The position numbers were made by a program, and so were the translations under genes. The notes below the pieces were generated by a model, which did not search any database, was not told the DNA's origin, and saw only the letters and a list, made by a program, of their open reading frames with translations. Shown piece after piece: positions 1 to 6,202 of a stretch of DNA of 7,005 bases; position 1 is the first letter of the stretch, and every line of letters starts with the position of its first letter. This stretch comes from Candidatus Thorarchaeota archaeon (GTDB lineage Archaea > Asgardarchaeota > Thorarchaeia > Thorarchaeales > Thorarchaeaceae). The stretch lies in NCBI GenBank assembly GCA_020355105.1, contig CP070658.1, positions 1,238,279 through 1,245,283 on the forward strand, written 5' to 3'.

Positions 1-1
1 A

Positions 2-259
2 CAAGATGTCAGCATGGCTCTCTCTGCAATAGACAGAGTTGTCAAGGATGACTCTTTAGTCATATTCGTTGTTGGAGACCGGATGGTTCGCAGGAAACTT
101 ATCAGAGGAGCTGAGTTCTTCACTGAGATTGCTCCTTGGAACAATCCATACATTGTGGAGAGGTCGTACGCCAGCACACCGAGCAGAATCTGGGACAAAA
201 TCAATAGAACGCAGAGAAGGGAACAGGTCATAGTCTGGGACTTGAGCGCCAGAGGATGA
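2..259 (+). CDS. C-terminal fragment of a gene cut by the window edge, probable DNA methyltransferase
   Basis: The frame is open to the left edge: codons before the first ATG (position 14) read Q-D-V-S, so that ATG is probably internal and the true start lies outside. The visible 85 residues have a hydrophobic strand (SLVIFVVGDR), a basic segment (VRRKLIRG), an I-V-E-R-x-Y-x-S-T-P stretch and a terminal REQVIVWDL strand. This layout (conserved VVGD turn, then an ERxxxSTP-like loop, then a final 'R.E.I.V' strand) resembles the C-terminal end of N6-adenine/N4-cytosine DNA or related RNA methyltransferases, but no catalytic motif is in view, so the assignment is inference. The stop lies 4 nt before the next methyltransferase gene, which suggests one operon, perhaps a two-methylase modification unit. 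It could instead be a different enzyme, such as a tRNA or TRM-like methylase. Confidence 0.5.
   Translation, partial: QDVSMALSAIDRVVKDDSLVIFVVGDRMVRRKLIRGAEFFTEIAPWNNPYIVERSYASTPSRIWDKINRTQRREQVIVWDLSARG
251..255 (+). promoter_or_regulatory. Ribosome-binding site of the methyltransferase gene
   Basis: AGAGG lies 8 nt before the ATG at 264 and overlaps the last codons of the upstream gene. This supports the 264 start and translation from a shared transcript. Confidence 0.55.
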
Positions 260-263
260 TGCC

Positions 264-1109
264 ATGGAAACAAGTCATCTGGTTGTTGTCGGCGATAGCC
301 GCAGGATGGACCGTGTAGATAATGAATCAGTTCATCTTGTGGTGACTTCGCCGCCGTATTGGCGACTCAAAGAATACGGCGAGAATGGTGGTATTGGACA
401 AGGTTCGGGGTCGTATGAAGAATACATGCACGATATCTGCACTGTCTTCCGAGAATGTGTGAGGACGCTGGTTCCTGACGGGAAGCTAGTTGTGAACATC
501 ATGCCAATTCTTCTTAGTGGAAAGGACTCCAAGTTCAACAGAAGGGTCACTAAGACAGTTCTTACCGATCTGGAGAACTTCATGACATCACTGGACAATA
601 TGTACTTCCATTCACTATACATATGGGACAAAAGAAAGGCAGTCCGGTTCAGCTCGTGGGGCTCATATCCATATCCCCCAAACATCCTGTCCACATATCC
701 CTATGAGTGGATCATTGTCTTCTCAAAGGGCGGTCAACGCTCTCCAGTGGACACCTCGATCAAGGAAGCATCTAAGATAAGTCACGAAGAGTTCACCAAT
801 TGGGCTCAGAATTCCATCTGGGAGTTTCAGCCCGCTTCAGCCAGGACCGAAGGGCATCCTGCACCATTTCCTGAGGAACTCCCTCAAAGATGCATCCGAC
901 TCTATTCCTATGTGGGAGATACAGTCCTTGACCCCTTTGCTGGAAGTGGCACCACCCTCGCCGTGGCAAGAAGGCTTGGTCGTAATTCCATAGGATATGA
1001 AATCAATCCCGATTATGAGGAGCTAATCCGTGCCAAACTGGGAGTCGACGAGGACTGGAATGATCAGGCATCGTTCAAAGTGGTTCTTGAGGACACCAAA
1101 CCTAAATAG
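264..1109 (+). CDS. Site-specific DNA methyltransferase, TSPPY type (N4-cytosine or N6-adenine), beta-like motif order
   Basis: This 281-aa enzyme should transfer a methyl group from S-adenosylmethionine to an exocyclic base amine. Catalytic motif IV (TSPPY, residues 28-32) comes first. A variable target-recognition region follows, with I-W-D-K at 120-123, S-W-G-S at 131-134 and I-V-F-S-K-G at 151-156. Motif X-like PFPEELPQRCI spans 201-211, and the SAM-binding motif I DPFAGSGTT is at 223-231, followed by G-Y-E-I at 244-247. The order IV, TRD, X, I is that of beta-class amino-methyltransferases. The serine in SPPY favours N4-cytosine by family experience, but N6-adenine enzymes with SPPY exist. 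The length fits a complete enzyme, and the ATG start has an AGAGG site. No restriction endonuclease is visible inside the window; one could lie to the left. The target sequence cannot be read from the protein. Confidence 0.9.
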   Translation: METSHLVVVGDSRRMDRVDNESVHLVVTSPPYWRLKEYGENGGIGQGSGSYEEYMHDICTVFRECVRTLVPDGKLVVNIMPILLSGKDSKFNRRVTKTVLTDLENFMTSLDNMYFHSLYIWDKRKAVRFSSWGSYPYPPNILSTYPYEWIIVFSKGGQRSPVDTSIKEASKISHEEFTNWAQNSIWEFQPASARTEGHPAPFPEELPQRCIRLYSYVGDTVLDPFAGSGTTLAVARRLGRNSIGYEINPDYEELIRAKLGVDEDWNDQASFKVVLEDTKPK

Positions 1110-1167
1110 AAACGCTCTTCTCTTGTGACATTCCGTCAATGCTTGGTTTCAGTTGGATTCAGAAGAA

Positions 1168-1173
1168 GGGAGG
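1168..1173 (+). promoter_or_regulatory. Ribosome-binding site that decides the GGR start
   Basis: GGGAGG lies 11 nt before the GTG at 1185. The frame is open further upstream, to a GTG at 1125 that has no comparable site. The site plus family N-termini (M-x-Y-D-V-I-V-V-G-A-G) favour 1185. Confidence 0.6.
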
Positions 1174-1184
1174 AATCTCAGAAG

Positions 1185-2417
1185 GTGCCCTATGACGTCA
1201 TAGTAGTTGGCGCTGGTCCCGCAGGCTCCATTGCCGCACATGACTGCGTACGTGCAGGGCTCAAGACGCTTCTCCTGGAGAAGTTTACGCTACCGAGAAA
1301 CAAAGCCTGCGGTGGAGCAGTAATGTTCAGGGGGCTCCATATTCTCAAGGGGCAATTTCCAGAGAGTCTAGTTGAACAGAAGATCCACGGCCTGAGATTC
1401 ATGCTCTCAAATGGTGATTCGGCTGAGTTCAAGTCGGACAAGATGCTGGGTATTACCGTATTCAGGAACCGTTTCGACGAGTTTCTGGCAAGACGGGCGA
1501 CAAGAGCTGGGGCTGAACTCCTAGAGGTGGCACGAGCAACAGGCGTTCTGTTGAGTCGAGAAGGTGTTGCTGTCCAGCTGAGCGATGGACGAGAGTTCAC
1601 CTCCAAATTCGTAGTTGGTGCTGACGGTGTCAATTCCACTGTGGCTAGGTGCACTGGGCTCAGGCCAGAACGTAAGGACCTGAATCGCGTCGGGTTGGGA
1701 ATGGAATCTGATTTCCATGTTGGCGAGGACGGGGTATTGAAGGCCACTACCGGTGACCCATCAATTCTCTTGCTTGTACCTGTTGAGAATCGAGTATCCT
1801 ATGGTTGGGTCTTTCCTAAGAAGGAGCACCTATGTGTCGGAATCGCTGGAGTAGCTGCACACATGCAACGTCTGCGTCCTATCTTTGACTCCTTTGTTGC
1901 GAAGATGGAGAAGAAGCTTGGTGTAAGACTGAATTCCACAAAACGCCGTGTCCATTTTCTCGGCGCAGATGGCGTGACAAGCAGAAATGTCACGACTCGT
2001 GTGATACTTGTCGGGGATGCAGCGGGCTTTGTAGACCCAATGATGGGTGAAGGAATAGCCTATGCTATGAAGTCTGGTGTACACGCGGCCAGAGTTATCA
2101 CCAATGCCTTTGAGGACAATCGTTCAGACGTAGAATATCTTGAATGGTACCAAAGATTATGCTCCAAGGAGTTCGGGGCGAACTTCAGAATGGCTGAATG
2201 GGCTGGACTGAGAGGAACCTCCTTCACAGAGTCTGTGCTCTCAAGAGCTAGTGGGCAACCTCTAGCATCGGAGATTCTCACCATGCTTGCTAGAGGGGAG
2301 ATTGGCTATTCGGAAATACCCCAAACCGTCGTGAAGAACCTTCCAAGGGAGCTACCAAGGCTTCTCCGTCGTGTCGTTGAATCTAGGGTATCTGGTTCTC
2401 CCCGAAAAGGTTCTTAG
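1185..2417 (+). CDS. Geranylgeranyl reductase family FAD-dependent oxidoreductase
   Basis: This 410-aa flavoprotein of the GGR/PHBH fold most likely saturates isoprenoid double bonds in archaeal membrane lipids or a prenylated quinone, acting at the cytoplasmic face. Residues from the GTG at 1185: Rossmann FAD motif GAGPAGS (9-15), acidic ribose-binding end LLLEK (29-33), the K-A-C-G-G cysteine motif (40-44), GADG (145-148), the GGR-typical Y-G-W-V-F-P-K (206-212) and the second FAD motif GDAAGFVDPMMGEG (277-290). The length matches the family. A longer form from GTG 1125 would add 20 residues that look unlike the family. The M28 gene follows after 29 nt on the same strand, so the two may be cotranscribed. 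The exact substrate cannot be told from sequence; plant/bacterial ChlP and menaquinone reductases share these motifs. Confidence 0.88.
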   Translation: MPYDVIVVGAGPAGSIAAHDCVRAGLKTLLLEKFTLPRNKACGGAVMFRGLHILKGQFPESLVEQKIHGLRFMLSNGDSAEFKSDKMLGITVFRNRFDEFLARRATRAGAELLEVARATGVLLSREGVAVQLSDGREFTSKFVVGADGVNSTVARCTGLRPERKDLNRVGLGMESDFHVGEDGVLKATTGDPSILLLVPVENRVSYGWVFPKKEHLCVGIAGVAAHMQRLRPIFDSFVAKMEKKLGVRLNSTKRRVHFLGADGVTSRNVTTRVILVGDAAGFVDPMMGEGIAYAMKSGVHAARVITNAFEDNRSDVEYLEWYQRLCSKEFGANFRMAEWAGLRGTSFTESVLSRASGQPLASEILTMLARGEIGYSEIPQTVVKNLPRELPRLLRRVVESRVSGSPRKGS

Positions 2418-2446
2418 GTCAATTCATTACCGGCTCGTAAGGGACT

Positions 2447-3457
2447 GTGAAGTGCGTGCGGCTGACATGGCTTGTCTTACTACTACTCTTCATTCCCCAC
2501 GGGAGTGTGGAAGCTCTTCAGACTAGTCATGTCCCTGTGTTTGATGGTACAAACGCCATGCTGCATCTGAATCAACAATGCCAGTTTGGACCTCGGCCCC
2601 CGGGCTCCGACAATCTGACGCTCTGCAGAGAGTACTTCACAGGGATTTTGGAGTCATTTGGGTGGACTGTCATCGAACAGAACTTCACGTATCTAGGTGT
2701 AGAATGCGTCAACCTAATTGCGCGTTATGGGGCCGCTGACAATGCAACGATAGTCCTAGCCGCACACTATGACACCAGGCCGCTCGCAGATCAAGATCCA
2801 GACCCAGCGAATAGAACCCGTCCTCTTCTAGGTGCCAATGATGGTGCCAGTGGATCTGCTGTTCTGCTTGAACTCTCAAGGGTGCTCCCAGTATCCGTTC
2901 GCTCTGCTGTGGAAATCGTCTTCTTCGATGCCGAGGACTCCGGAGGAATCTCTGGATGGGACTGGATTGTGGGATCCACATACTATGTCAGCCAACTGAA
3001 TACCACTAGAAGAGAAGCAATCGCCGCGATGATTCTGTTTGATATGGTCGGTGACAAGGATGCGCGCTTTCTTCGAGAGCGCGGCTCAACAAGATCACTC
3101 CAGGACACAGTTTGGTTTCTTGCCGCTGATATGGGTCACGACGATATCTTCATTGACACACTTGGGGGGAGCATCTTGGACGACCATCGTCCATTTCTTG
3201 ACGTGGATATCCCTGCTCTTGACATAATCCAGCACAACCCCCTCCCCTCCTATTGGCATACCGTGGAAGACACCCCTGACAAGTGCAGCAGTATAAGTCT
3301 TCAGGCCGTTGGAGAGGTAGCAGAAACGTTTGTTGTGAGCGGACTGGCCAATGACGGCACTTTCGTACCAAACCCTCCTGACTTCCTATACATAGCATTG
3401 CTTGTAGCGCTCCCAATCATAGTGGTGGCCGTCCTAATCTTGACGAAACGTAGATAG
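2447..3457 (+). CDS. Secreted, membrane-anchored M28 family zinc peptidase / glutaminyl-cyclase-like enzyme
   Basis: This 336-aa protein has an N-terminal signal peptide (basic start, hydrophobic core about 7-17, likely cleavage after VEA near residue 23) and a C-terminal membrane helix (about 313-333) ending K-R-R. The catalytic domain should therefore face outward. M28 metal and catalytic residues appear in order: H107 and D109 (AHYDTRP), D132 (GANDGASGS), E163/D164 (FFDAED), D199 (ILFDMVGD) and H271 (YWHT). The segment D-D-H-R-P-F-L (245-251), the P-x-P-S-Y-W-H-T end (265-272) and the G-P-R-P-P-G-S near the start (48-54) are typical of glutaminyl-peptide cyclotransferase-like M28 proteins. 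All ligands of a two-metal aminopeptidase site are also kept, so peptidase and cyclase activity are both possible. The start is GTG; a GTAAGGG element lies only 3 nt before it, so the GTG at 2456 is an alternative. Confidence 0.87.
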   Translation: MKCVRLTWLVLLLLFIPHGSVEALQTSHVPVFDGTNAMLHLNQQCQFGPRPPGSDNLTLCREYFTGILESFGWTVIEQNFTYLGVECVNLIARYGAADNATIVLAAHYDTRPLADQDPDPANRTRPLLGANDGASGSAVLLELSRVLPVSVRSAVEIVFFDAEDSGGISGWDWIVGSTYYVSQLNTTRREAIAAMILFDMVGDKDARFLRERGSTRSLQDTVWFLAADMGHDDIFIDTLGGSILDDHRPFLDVDIPALDIIQHNPLPSYWHTVEDTPDKCSSISLQAVGEVAETFVVSGLANDGTFVPNPPDFLYIALLVALPIIVVAVLILTKRR

Positions 3458-3468
3458 GATATTACACG

Positions 3469-3473
3469 TTTTT
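3469..3473 (+). terminator. Possible oligo-T terminator after the M28 gene
   Basis: Five T residues lie 12 nt after the M28 stop codon, without a hairpin. Archaeal RNA polymerase can terminate on short T runs. The same TTTTTAA tract could equally serve as a TATA-like element for the WD40 gene, whose start is about 50 nt downstream. Confidence 0.25.
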
Positions 3474-3509
3474 AACAAGCAAGGACTCAACCCATAATCT
3501 GAGGACCTT

Positions 3510-3522
3510 AATCACGGTGATT
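3510..3522 (+). promoter_or_regulatory. 13-bp palindrome AATCAC-G-GTGATT containing the WD40 ribosome-binding site
   Basis: The arms are perfectly complementary (6 bp, one central base). The right arm includes GGTGA (3516-3520), placed 6 nt before the TTG at 3527, a good archaeal Shine-Dalgarno. It supports the TTG start and could bind a dimeric regulator. A one-base loop makes an RNA hairpin unlikely without losing pairs. Confidence 0.45.
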
Positions 3523-3526
3523 TGGA

Positions 3527-4417
3527 TTGAAGAAGATCGTTCTGTACAGGCCTGTAGGAATGCAGTCACCACCATTGACCTGCCTGTCGGTGAATCCGAC
3601 GGGAAAACGTCTGGCCTGCGGAACGTTGGACTCGGAGATTATTCTTCTTGACTCTTGTAATGGTAAACCAAGGAAATCTCTCAAGGGACACGAAGGCGCA
3701 GTTTCAGGAGTCTCTTTCATAACCAAGGGAAAGGGTCTATTGTCAACAAGCTGGGATTGCACAACAAGAAGGTGGACTATGAGGGGTGCCCCCAAGGAGA
3801 ATCCGTTCCTCCGACACGGTACGGAGGTCAAGGCGCTGGGGGTGGACTCAAAATCCGTCCGGGGCGCTGCTGGAGCCCGTGATGGAGAAGTGAAGGTATT
3901 CTCAGTTTCCACTCTGAAGAACCTCCGAAACCTGCAAGCTCACAGAACAGACGTTTCGGGATTGGCATTCACAAGTGATGACTCGAAGCTAGTAACAGCA
4001 TCATGGGACGGCGAGTGCAAGGTTTTCGATATGACCAGCTTCGAGAGAATAAGAACGCTTGCCAAGCAAAAACACCGCATCCGTGCATTGTGCATTGCGC
4101 CAGACGATTCCCGGGTCTTCTTGGGTCTTCATAATGGAGTTGTACTCTCTATAGATCCGGAGAGTCCTAAGGACCGTGTAGAGCTGTCTGGGCACACTGA
4201 TGTTGTGACATCACTAGCGGTTGACCCTTCCTGCACACACCTTGCATCTGGAGGATGGGACCGACGGCTTATCGTTTGGTCTCTTGAATCAGGGAAGAAG
4301 GTTTTGGACGAGAGTCTACTGGCAGGTCTGTCCTCTCTTGCTTGGGCACCTAAGGGACTCTGCCTCTATTCTGCTGATCACTCTGGTGCACTGACATCTT
4401 GGGACTTCGACAAGTGA
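3527..4417 (+). CDS. WD40 repeat protein, complete seven-bladed propeller
   Basis: This 296-aa protein consists almost entirely of WD40-type repeats and has no signal peptide or membrane segment, so it is probably a cytoplasmic protein-interaction scaffold. I count seven repeats, with approximate blades at 14-42, 53-84, 97-126, 138-168, 182-210, 222-253 and 265-296. The clearest copies have the expected GH or AH start (K-G-H-E, Q-A-H-R, S-G-H-T) and end in SWDCTTRRW, SWDGECKVF and GWDRRLIVW. Seven repeats in under 300 residues make one closed propeller with no extra catalytic domain. The start is TTG at 3527, forced by an in-frame stop at 3518 and supported by GGTGA at 3516; the ATG at 3560 would cut into the first blade. 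Its partner is unknown. It converges with the minus-strand gene 17 nt downstream. Confidence 0.88.
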   Translation: MKKIVLYRPVGMQSPPLTCLSVNPTGKRLACGTLDSEIILLDSCNGKPRKSLKGHEGAVSGVSFITKGKGLLSTSWDCTTRRWTMRGAPKENPFLRHGTEVKALGVDSKSVRGAAGARDGEVKVFSVSTLKNLRNLQAHRTDVSGLAFTSDDSKLVTASWDGECKVFDMTSFERIRTLAKQKHRIRALCIAPDDSRVFLGLHNGVVLSIDPESPKDRVELSGHTDVVTSLAVDPSCTHLASGGWDRRLIVWSLESGKKVLDESLLAGLSSLAWAPKGLCLYSADHSGALTSWDFDK

Positions 4418-4434
4418 TTTTGAACTGACGTGTG

Positions 4435-4974
4435 CTAGATATCCATACGAATGTCGATATTCATGTAACCCTCCTTGTTCCACGTCAGCCTAACTCTTCC
4501 CTGCTTCTTCTGCCCAGTTGCAAGCTCTCGGAGCTGATTGGCCACACGATTCCTGCTTGGCTTGTCAAACGGGATAGATATTCTCTCGCGATCTCGGGTT
4601 TCGAGATTCAATCCTTTCTCCTGAACGTTGACTATCGGGCGGGAGAAAACCACTCTCCACTCCCTGAAAACGGGGGGCTTGTTTCTCATACTACGAACCA
4701 TTTCTGCCAATCTTCGATGCCGACTTACCTCAACCCACGCAGTCTTGACAACATCTCTTAGATAGTGCTCTCGCTTGTCAAACCGTTTCGAGAACTCTTC
4801 TCGAATGTACTCAAGTGTCTTGCTTCCTGACGAGAAGTGCTCTTTCAGAATCACATTGATGACGTAGTTTGTTGCCGATGCATACCTCTGAAACTCTGGT
4901 TCGATCTTGTCCTGTTTATCACGAGTGAGCGTAACGCTAGCAAGTTTGACTATCTTAGACTCTACTCCGGACAT
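4435..4974 (-). CDS. TnpB/IS605 OrfB-like N-terminal module without the RuvC nuclease
   Basis: This 179-aa protein has an opening strand (IVKLASVTLT, 8-17). A helical part follows, with Y-A-S-A-T-N-Y-V-I-N at 31-40, a second helix about 52-63 and an R-D-V-V-K-T-A-W-V-E-V helix at 73-83. The last part is rich in strands: VVFSRPIVNV, RERISIPF and G-R-V-R-L-T-W-N-K-E-G-Y-M-N-I-D-I at 159-175. This order matches the wedge/REC half of TnpB proteins, where the last strand leads straight into RuvC motif I. Here a TAG follows almost at once and the intact WD40 gene begins 17 nt beyond, so no RuvC or zinc-ribbon part exists at this locus. It may be a domesticated RNA- or DNA-binding module, a trans-acting partner or a transposon remnant; the frame is clean. 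GGAG lies 4 nt before the ATG. It follows the nucleotidyltransferase gene by 61 nt on the same strand. The family call comes from pattern recognition only. Confidence 0.6.
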   Translation of the reverse strand: MSGVESKIVKLASVTLTRDKQDKIEPEFQRYASATNYVINVILKEHFSSGSKTLEYIREEFSKRFDKREHYLRDVVKTAWVEVSRHRRLAEMVRSMRNKPPVFREWRVVFSRPIVNVQEKGLNLETRDRERISIPFDKPSRNRVANQLRELATGQKKQGRVRLTWNKEGYMNIDIRMDI

Positions 4975-5027
4975 CAGGCTCCACGAGTCACGATGACTTC
5001 AATCTTGTCTAATCAATGTAACCACAC

Positions 5028-5045
5028 AAGACTGTCTACAGTCTT
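5028..5045. repeat. Perfect 8-bp inverted repeat on the stop codon of the nucleotidyltransferase gene
   Basis: AAGACTGT and ACAGTCTT are exact reverse complements separated by CT, so a stem of 7-8 bp with a 2-4 nt loop can form on either strand. The minus-strand stop (5036-5038) lies in the loop. No T run follows on the minus strand, so it is not a textbook terminator. It could be a processing or attenuation hairpin between the two minus-strand genes, or an operator. Confidence 0.6.
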
Positions 5046-6058
5046 TGCGCAATGAAGTGCGCCTCGCTAATACCTCTCTCAATCCCTTTGTCCGTGAAGT
5101 CAAAAGCGCCATGTTGGACCAAGATATTCTCATAGAACACTGGCTCACTCTCTTGTAGCGCTTGGACGAAATTAGTCTGATCGACTTCAAACTGACCTGT
5201 TAAGGCCAGCAATGCACGACCTATGTCGTCGATTGCATGTCTCATCTCCAATACGGCGAGCTCGTAATCCCCGGATAGTGTACAGTTTCTTGCTCCATGA
5301 TACTCTCGCTGTGCGCGCGCAAGGAGTTCCATCGCGTAGTCATCAACGGCGCCATCACTGAAACGACCTTCTGCAATTTCAATCCAGCTCCTGACCTCCT
5401 CAAGAGTATCCATAAGATCTTCCTCCTCCATCCCCTTGAGTTTGAAGGTTCTCAAGAAGAGTGGGTATGAAACTGGATCAAGAAGACGTATCTCAGTAAG
5501 CACCTCTGATGGCTTCATGATTGAGAAGTAGTTGTTTCTCATTATGATTACGCGTCCTAGGTCGAAGAGTCCGCTACGAAGTTCATGGATTGCACTTATC
5601 GCGTCGCCCAGCTCGGCACTCTTCGATGCATTCTTCAAGGACAAGAGTGCCTGGTCCTTGATACTGTCTACAGCATCTTCAGACCACACGAACTTGGATG
5701 CACGTTCCTGCCAGTTCTTGAGCATTCCTTTTGTATCATGAACAACCTTGGCATTCCTCAGTCTTCCAATAAGCTCGGCAATGCGGAGCGCGTCATTGGT
5801 TTTTCCTTCAAAGATCTCTTCTATCAAATTCGGCTTCAGGAAGACCATGTCAATCCGAATACCTTTGTGTTCCTGGAACAGCTGTCCGGGTGACTCAGGG
5901 TCATCCCAGATGATCCCAAGATTCAAATCGGATGTGGCTGTCAATGTTCCCCTCACGAATGAGCCATATACGAAGATGCCCTTTACCTTGTCGTGACTTT
6001 TCCACTCTTTCACAGTGTCTTTCAATGCAGCATTGAACTTCTTCTGCAGGTCAAACAC
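5036..6058 (-). CDS. MNT-type nucleotidyltransferase fused to two HEPN-like helical modules
   Basis: This 340-aa cytoplasmic protein begins with a minimal nucleotidyltransferase domain (about 1-105): YGSFVRG (31-37) with the G-S signature, S-D-L-N (43-46) and a third acidic position, D70, in IRIDMVFL. Families of this fold normally have D-x-D/E at the second motif; here the second acid is N46 (codon AAT, one transition from GAT), so catalytic ability is in doubt. Residues 125-320 are helical and hold two HEPN-like units sharing G-D-x3-A-x2-E-x-R-x4-D-x-G-R, at 151-169 and 263-281. No HEPN R-x4-6-H ribonuclease motif stands at the expected place. Related proteins transfer nucleotides to small molecules (kanamycin type) or to proteins (MNT antitoxins). 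The substrate is unknown. The GTG start has a GAGGTGA site 7 nt upstream. It is transcribed divergently from RNase PH and precedes the TnpB-like gene. Confidence 0.82.
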   Translation of the reverse strand: MFDLQKKFNAALKDTVKEWKSHDKVKGIFVYGSFVRGTLTATSDLNLGIIWDDPESPGQLFQEHKGIRIDMVFLKPNLIEEIFEGKTNDALRIAELIGRLRNAKVVHDTKGMLKNWQERASKFVWSEDAVDSIKDQALLSLKNASKSAELGDAISAIHELRSGLFDLGRVIIMRNNYFSIMKPSEVLTEIRLLDPVSYPLFLRTFKLKGMEEEDLMDTLEEVRSWIEIAEGRFSDGAVDDYAMELLARAQREYHGARNCTLSGDYELAVLEMRHAIDDIGRALLALTGQFEVDQTNFVQALQESEPVFYENILVQHGAFDFTDKGIERGISEAHFIAQRL

Positions 6059-6065
6059 GACGGGG

Positions 6066-6072
6066 TCACCTC
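6066..6072 (-). promoter_or_regulatory. Strong ribosome-binding site of the nucleotidyltransferase gene
   Basis: On the minus strand GAGGTGA, a near-perfect anti-Shine-Dalgarno match, stands 7 nt before the GTG start at 6058. This fixes the start and is the strongest such site in the window. Confidence 0.7.
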
Positions 6073-6120
6073 TTCCCTCATGCGGTACAGCACAACAGGA
6101 TGACTCTCCATTTCATAGGC

Positions 6121-6138
6121 TTCTCAATAAAGATATCT
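6121..6138 (+). promoter_or_regulatory. AT-rich promoter candidate between divergent genes
   Basis: The tract TTCTCAATAAAGATATCT is the most AT-rich part of the 144-bp divergent gap and ends in the 8-bp palindrome AGATATCT. It could hold an archaeal TATA element for RNase PH, giving a short leader, or serve the minus-strand gene too. This rests on base composition and position only. Confidence 0.3.
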
Positions 6139-6202
6139 AGTGGAACCATTCGCCCATGAGAAATAATAGGTGCGATGTGCTTTTGAGTGCGAGTTGACTG
6201 CA

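Noticed and set aside
1125..1184. Longer GGR protein starting at GTG 1125
   Set aside because: The 20 extra residues do not resemble the family and lack a ribosome-binding site, while GGGAGG precedes GTG 1185, which starts M-P-Y-D-V-I-V-V-G as in relatives.
1190..1747. Long open frame on the minus strand inside the GGR gene (185 aa)
   Set aside because: It is a shadow of a strongly supported gene; its translation is rich in Ser, Pro and Arg without any recognisable motif.
4432..4761. Plus-strand open frame of 109 aa opposite the TnpB-like gene
   Set aside because: It has no ribosome-binding site or known motif, and the minus-strand frame is longer and has coherent helices and strands, so I take the minus strand as coding.
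4418..5035. A complete IS200/IS605 element
   Set aside because: There is no TnpA (Y1 transposase), no RuvC half and no pair of ends that I can define; only the TnpB-like N-terminal half and one hairpin are present.
5296..5316. R-x5-H (R248 to H254) in the nucleotidyltransferase-HEPN protein as a HEPN ribonuclease motif
   Set aside because: It lies in the first helix of the second HEPN-like unit, before the G-D-Y turn, whereas the catalytic R-x4-6-H of HEPN nucleases lies after the later helices. No such motif is found there, so I do not call RNase activity.
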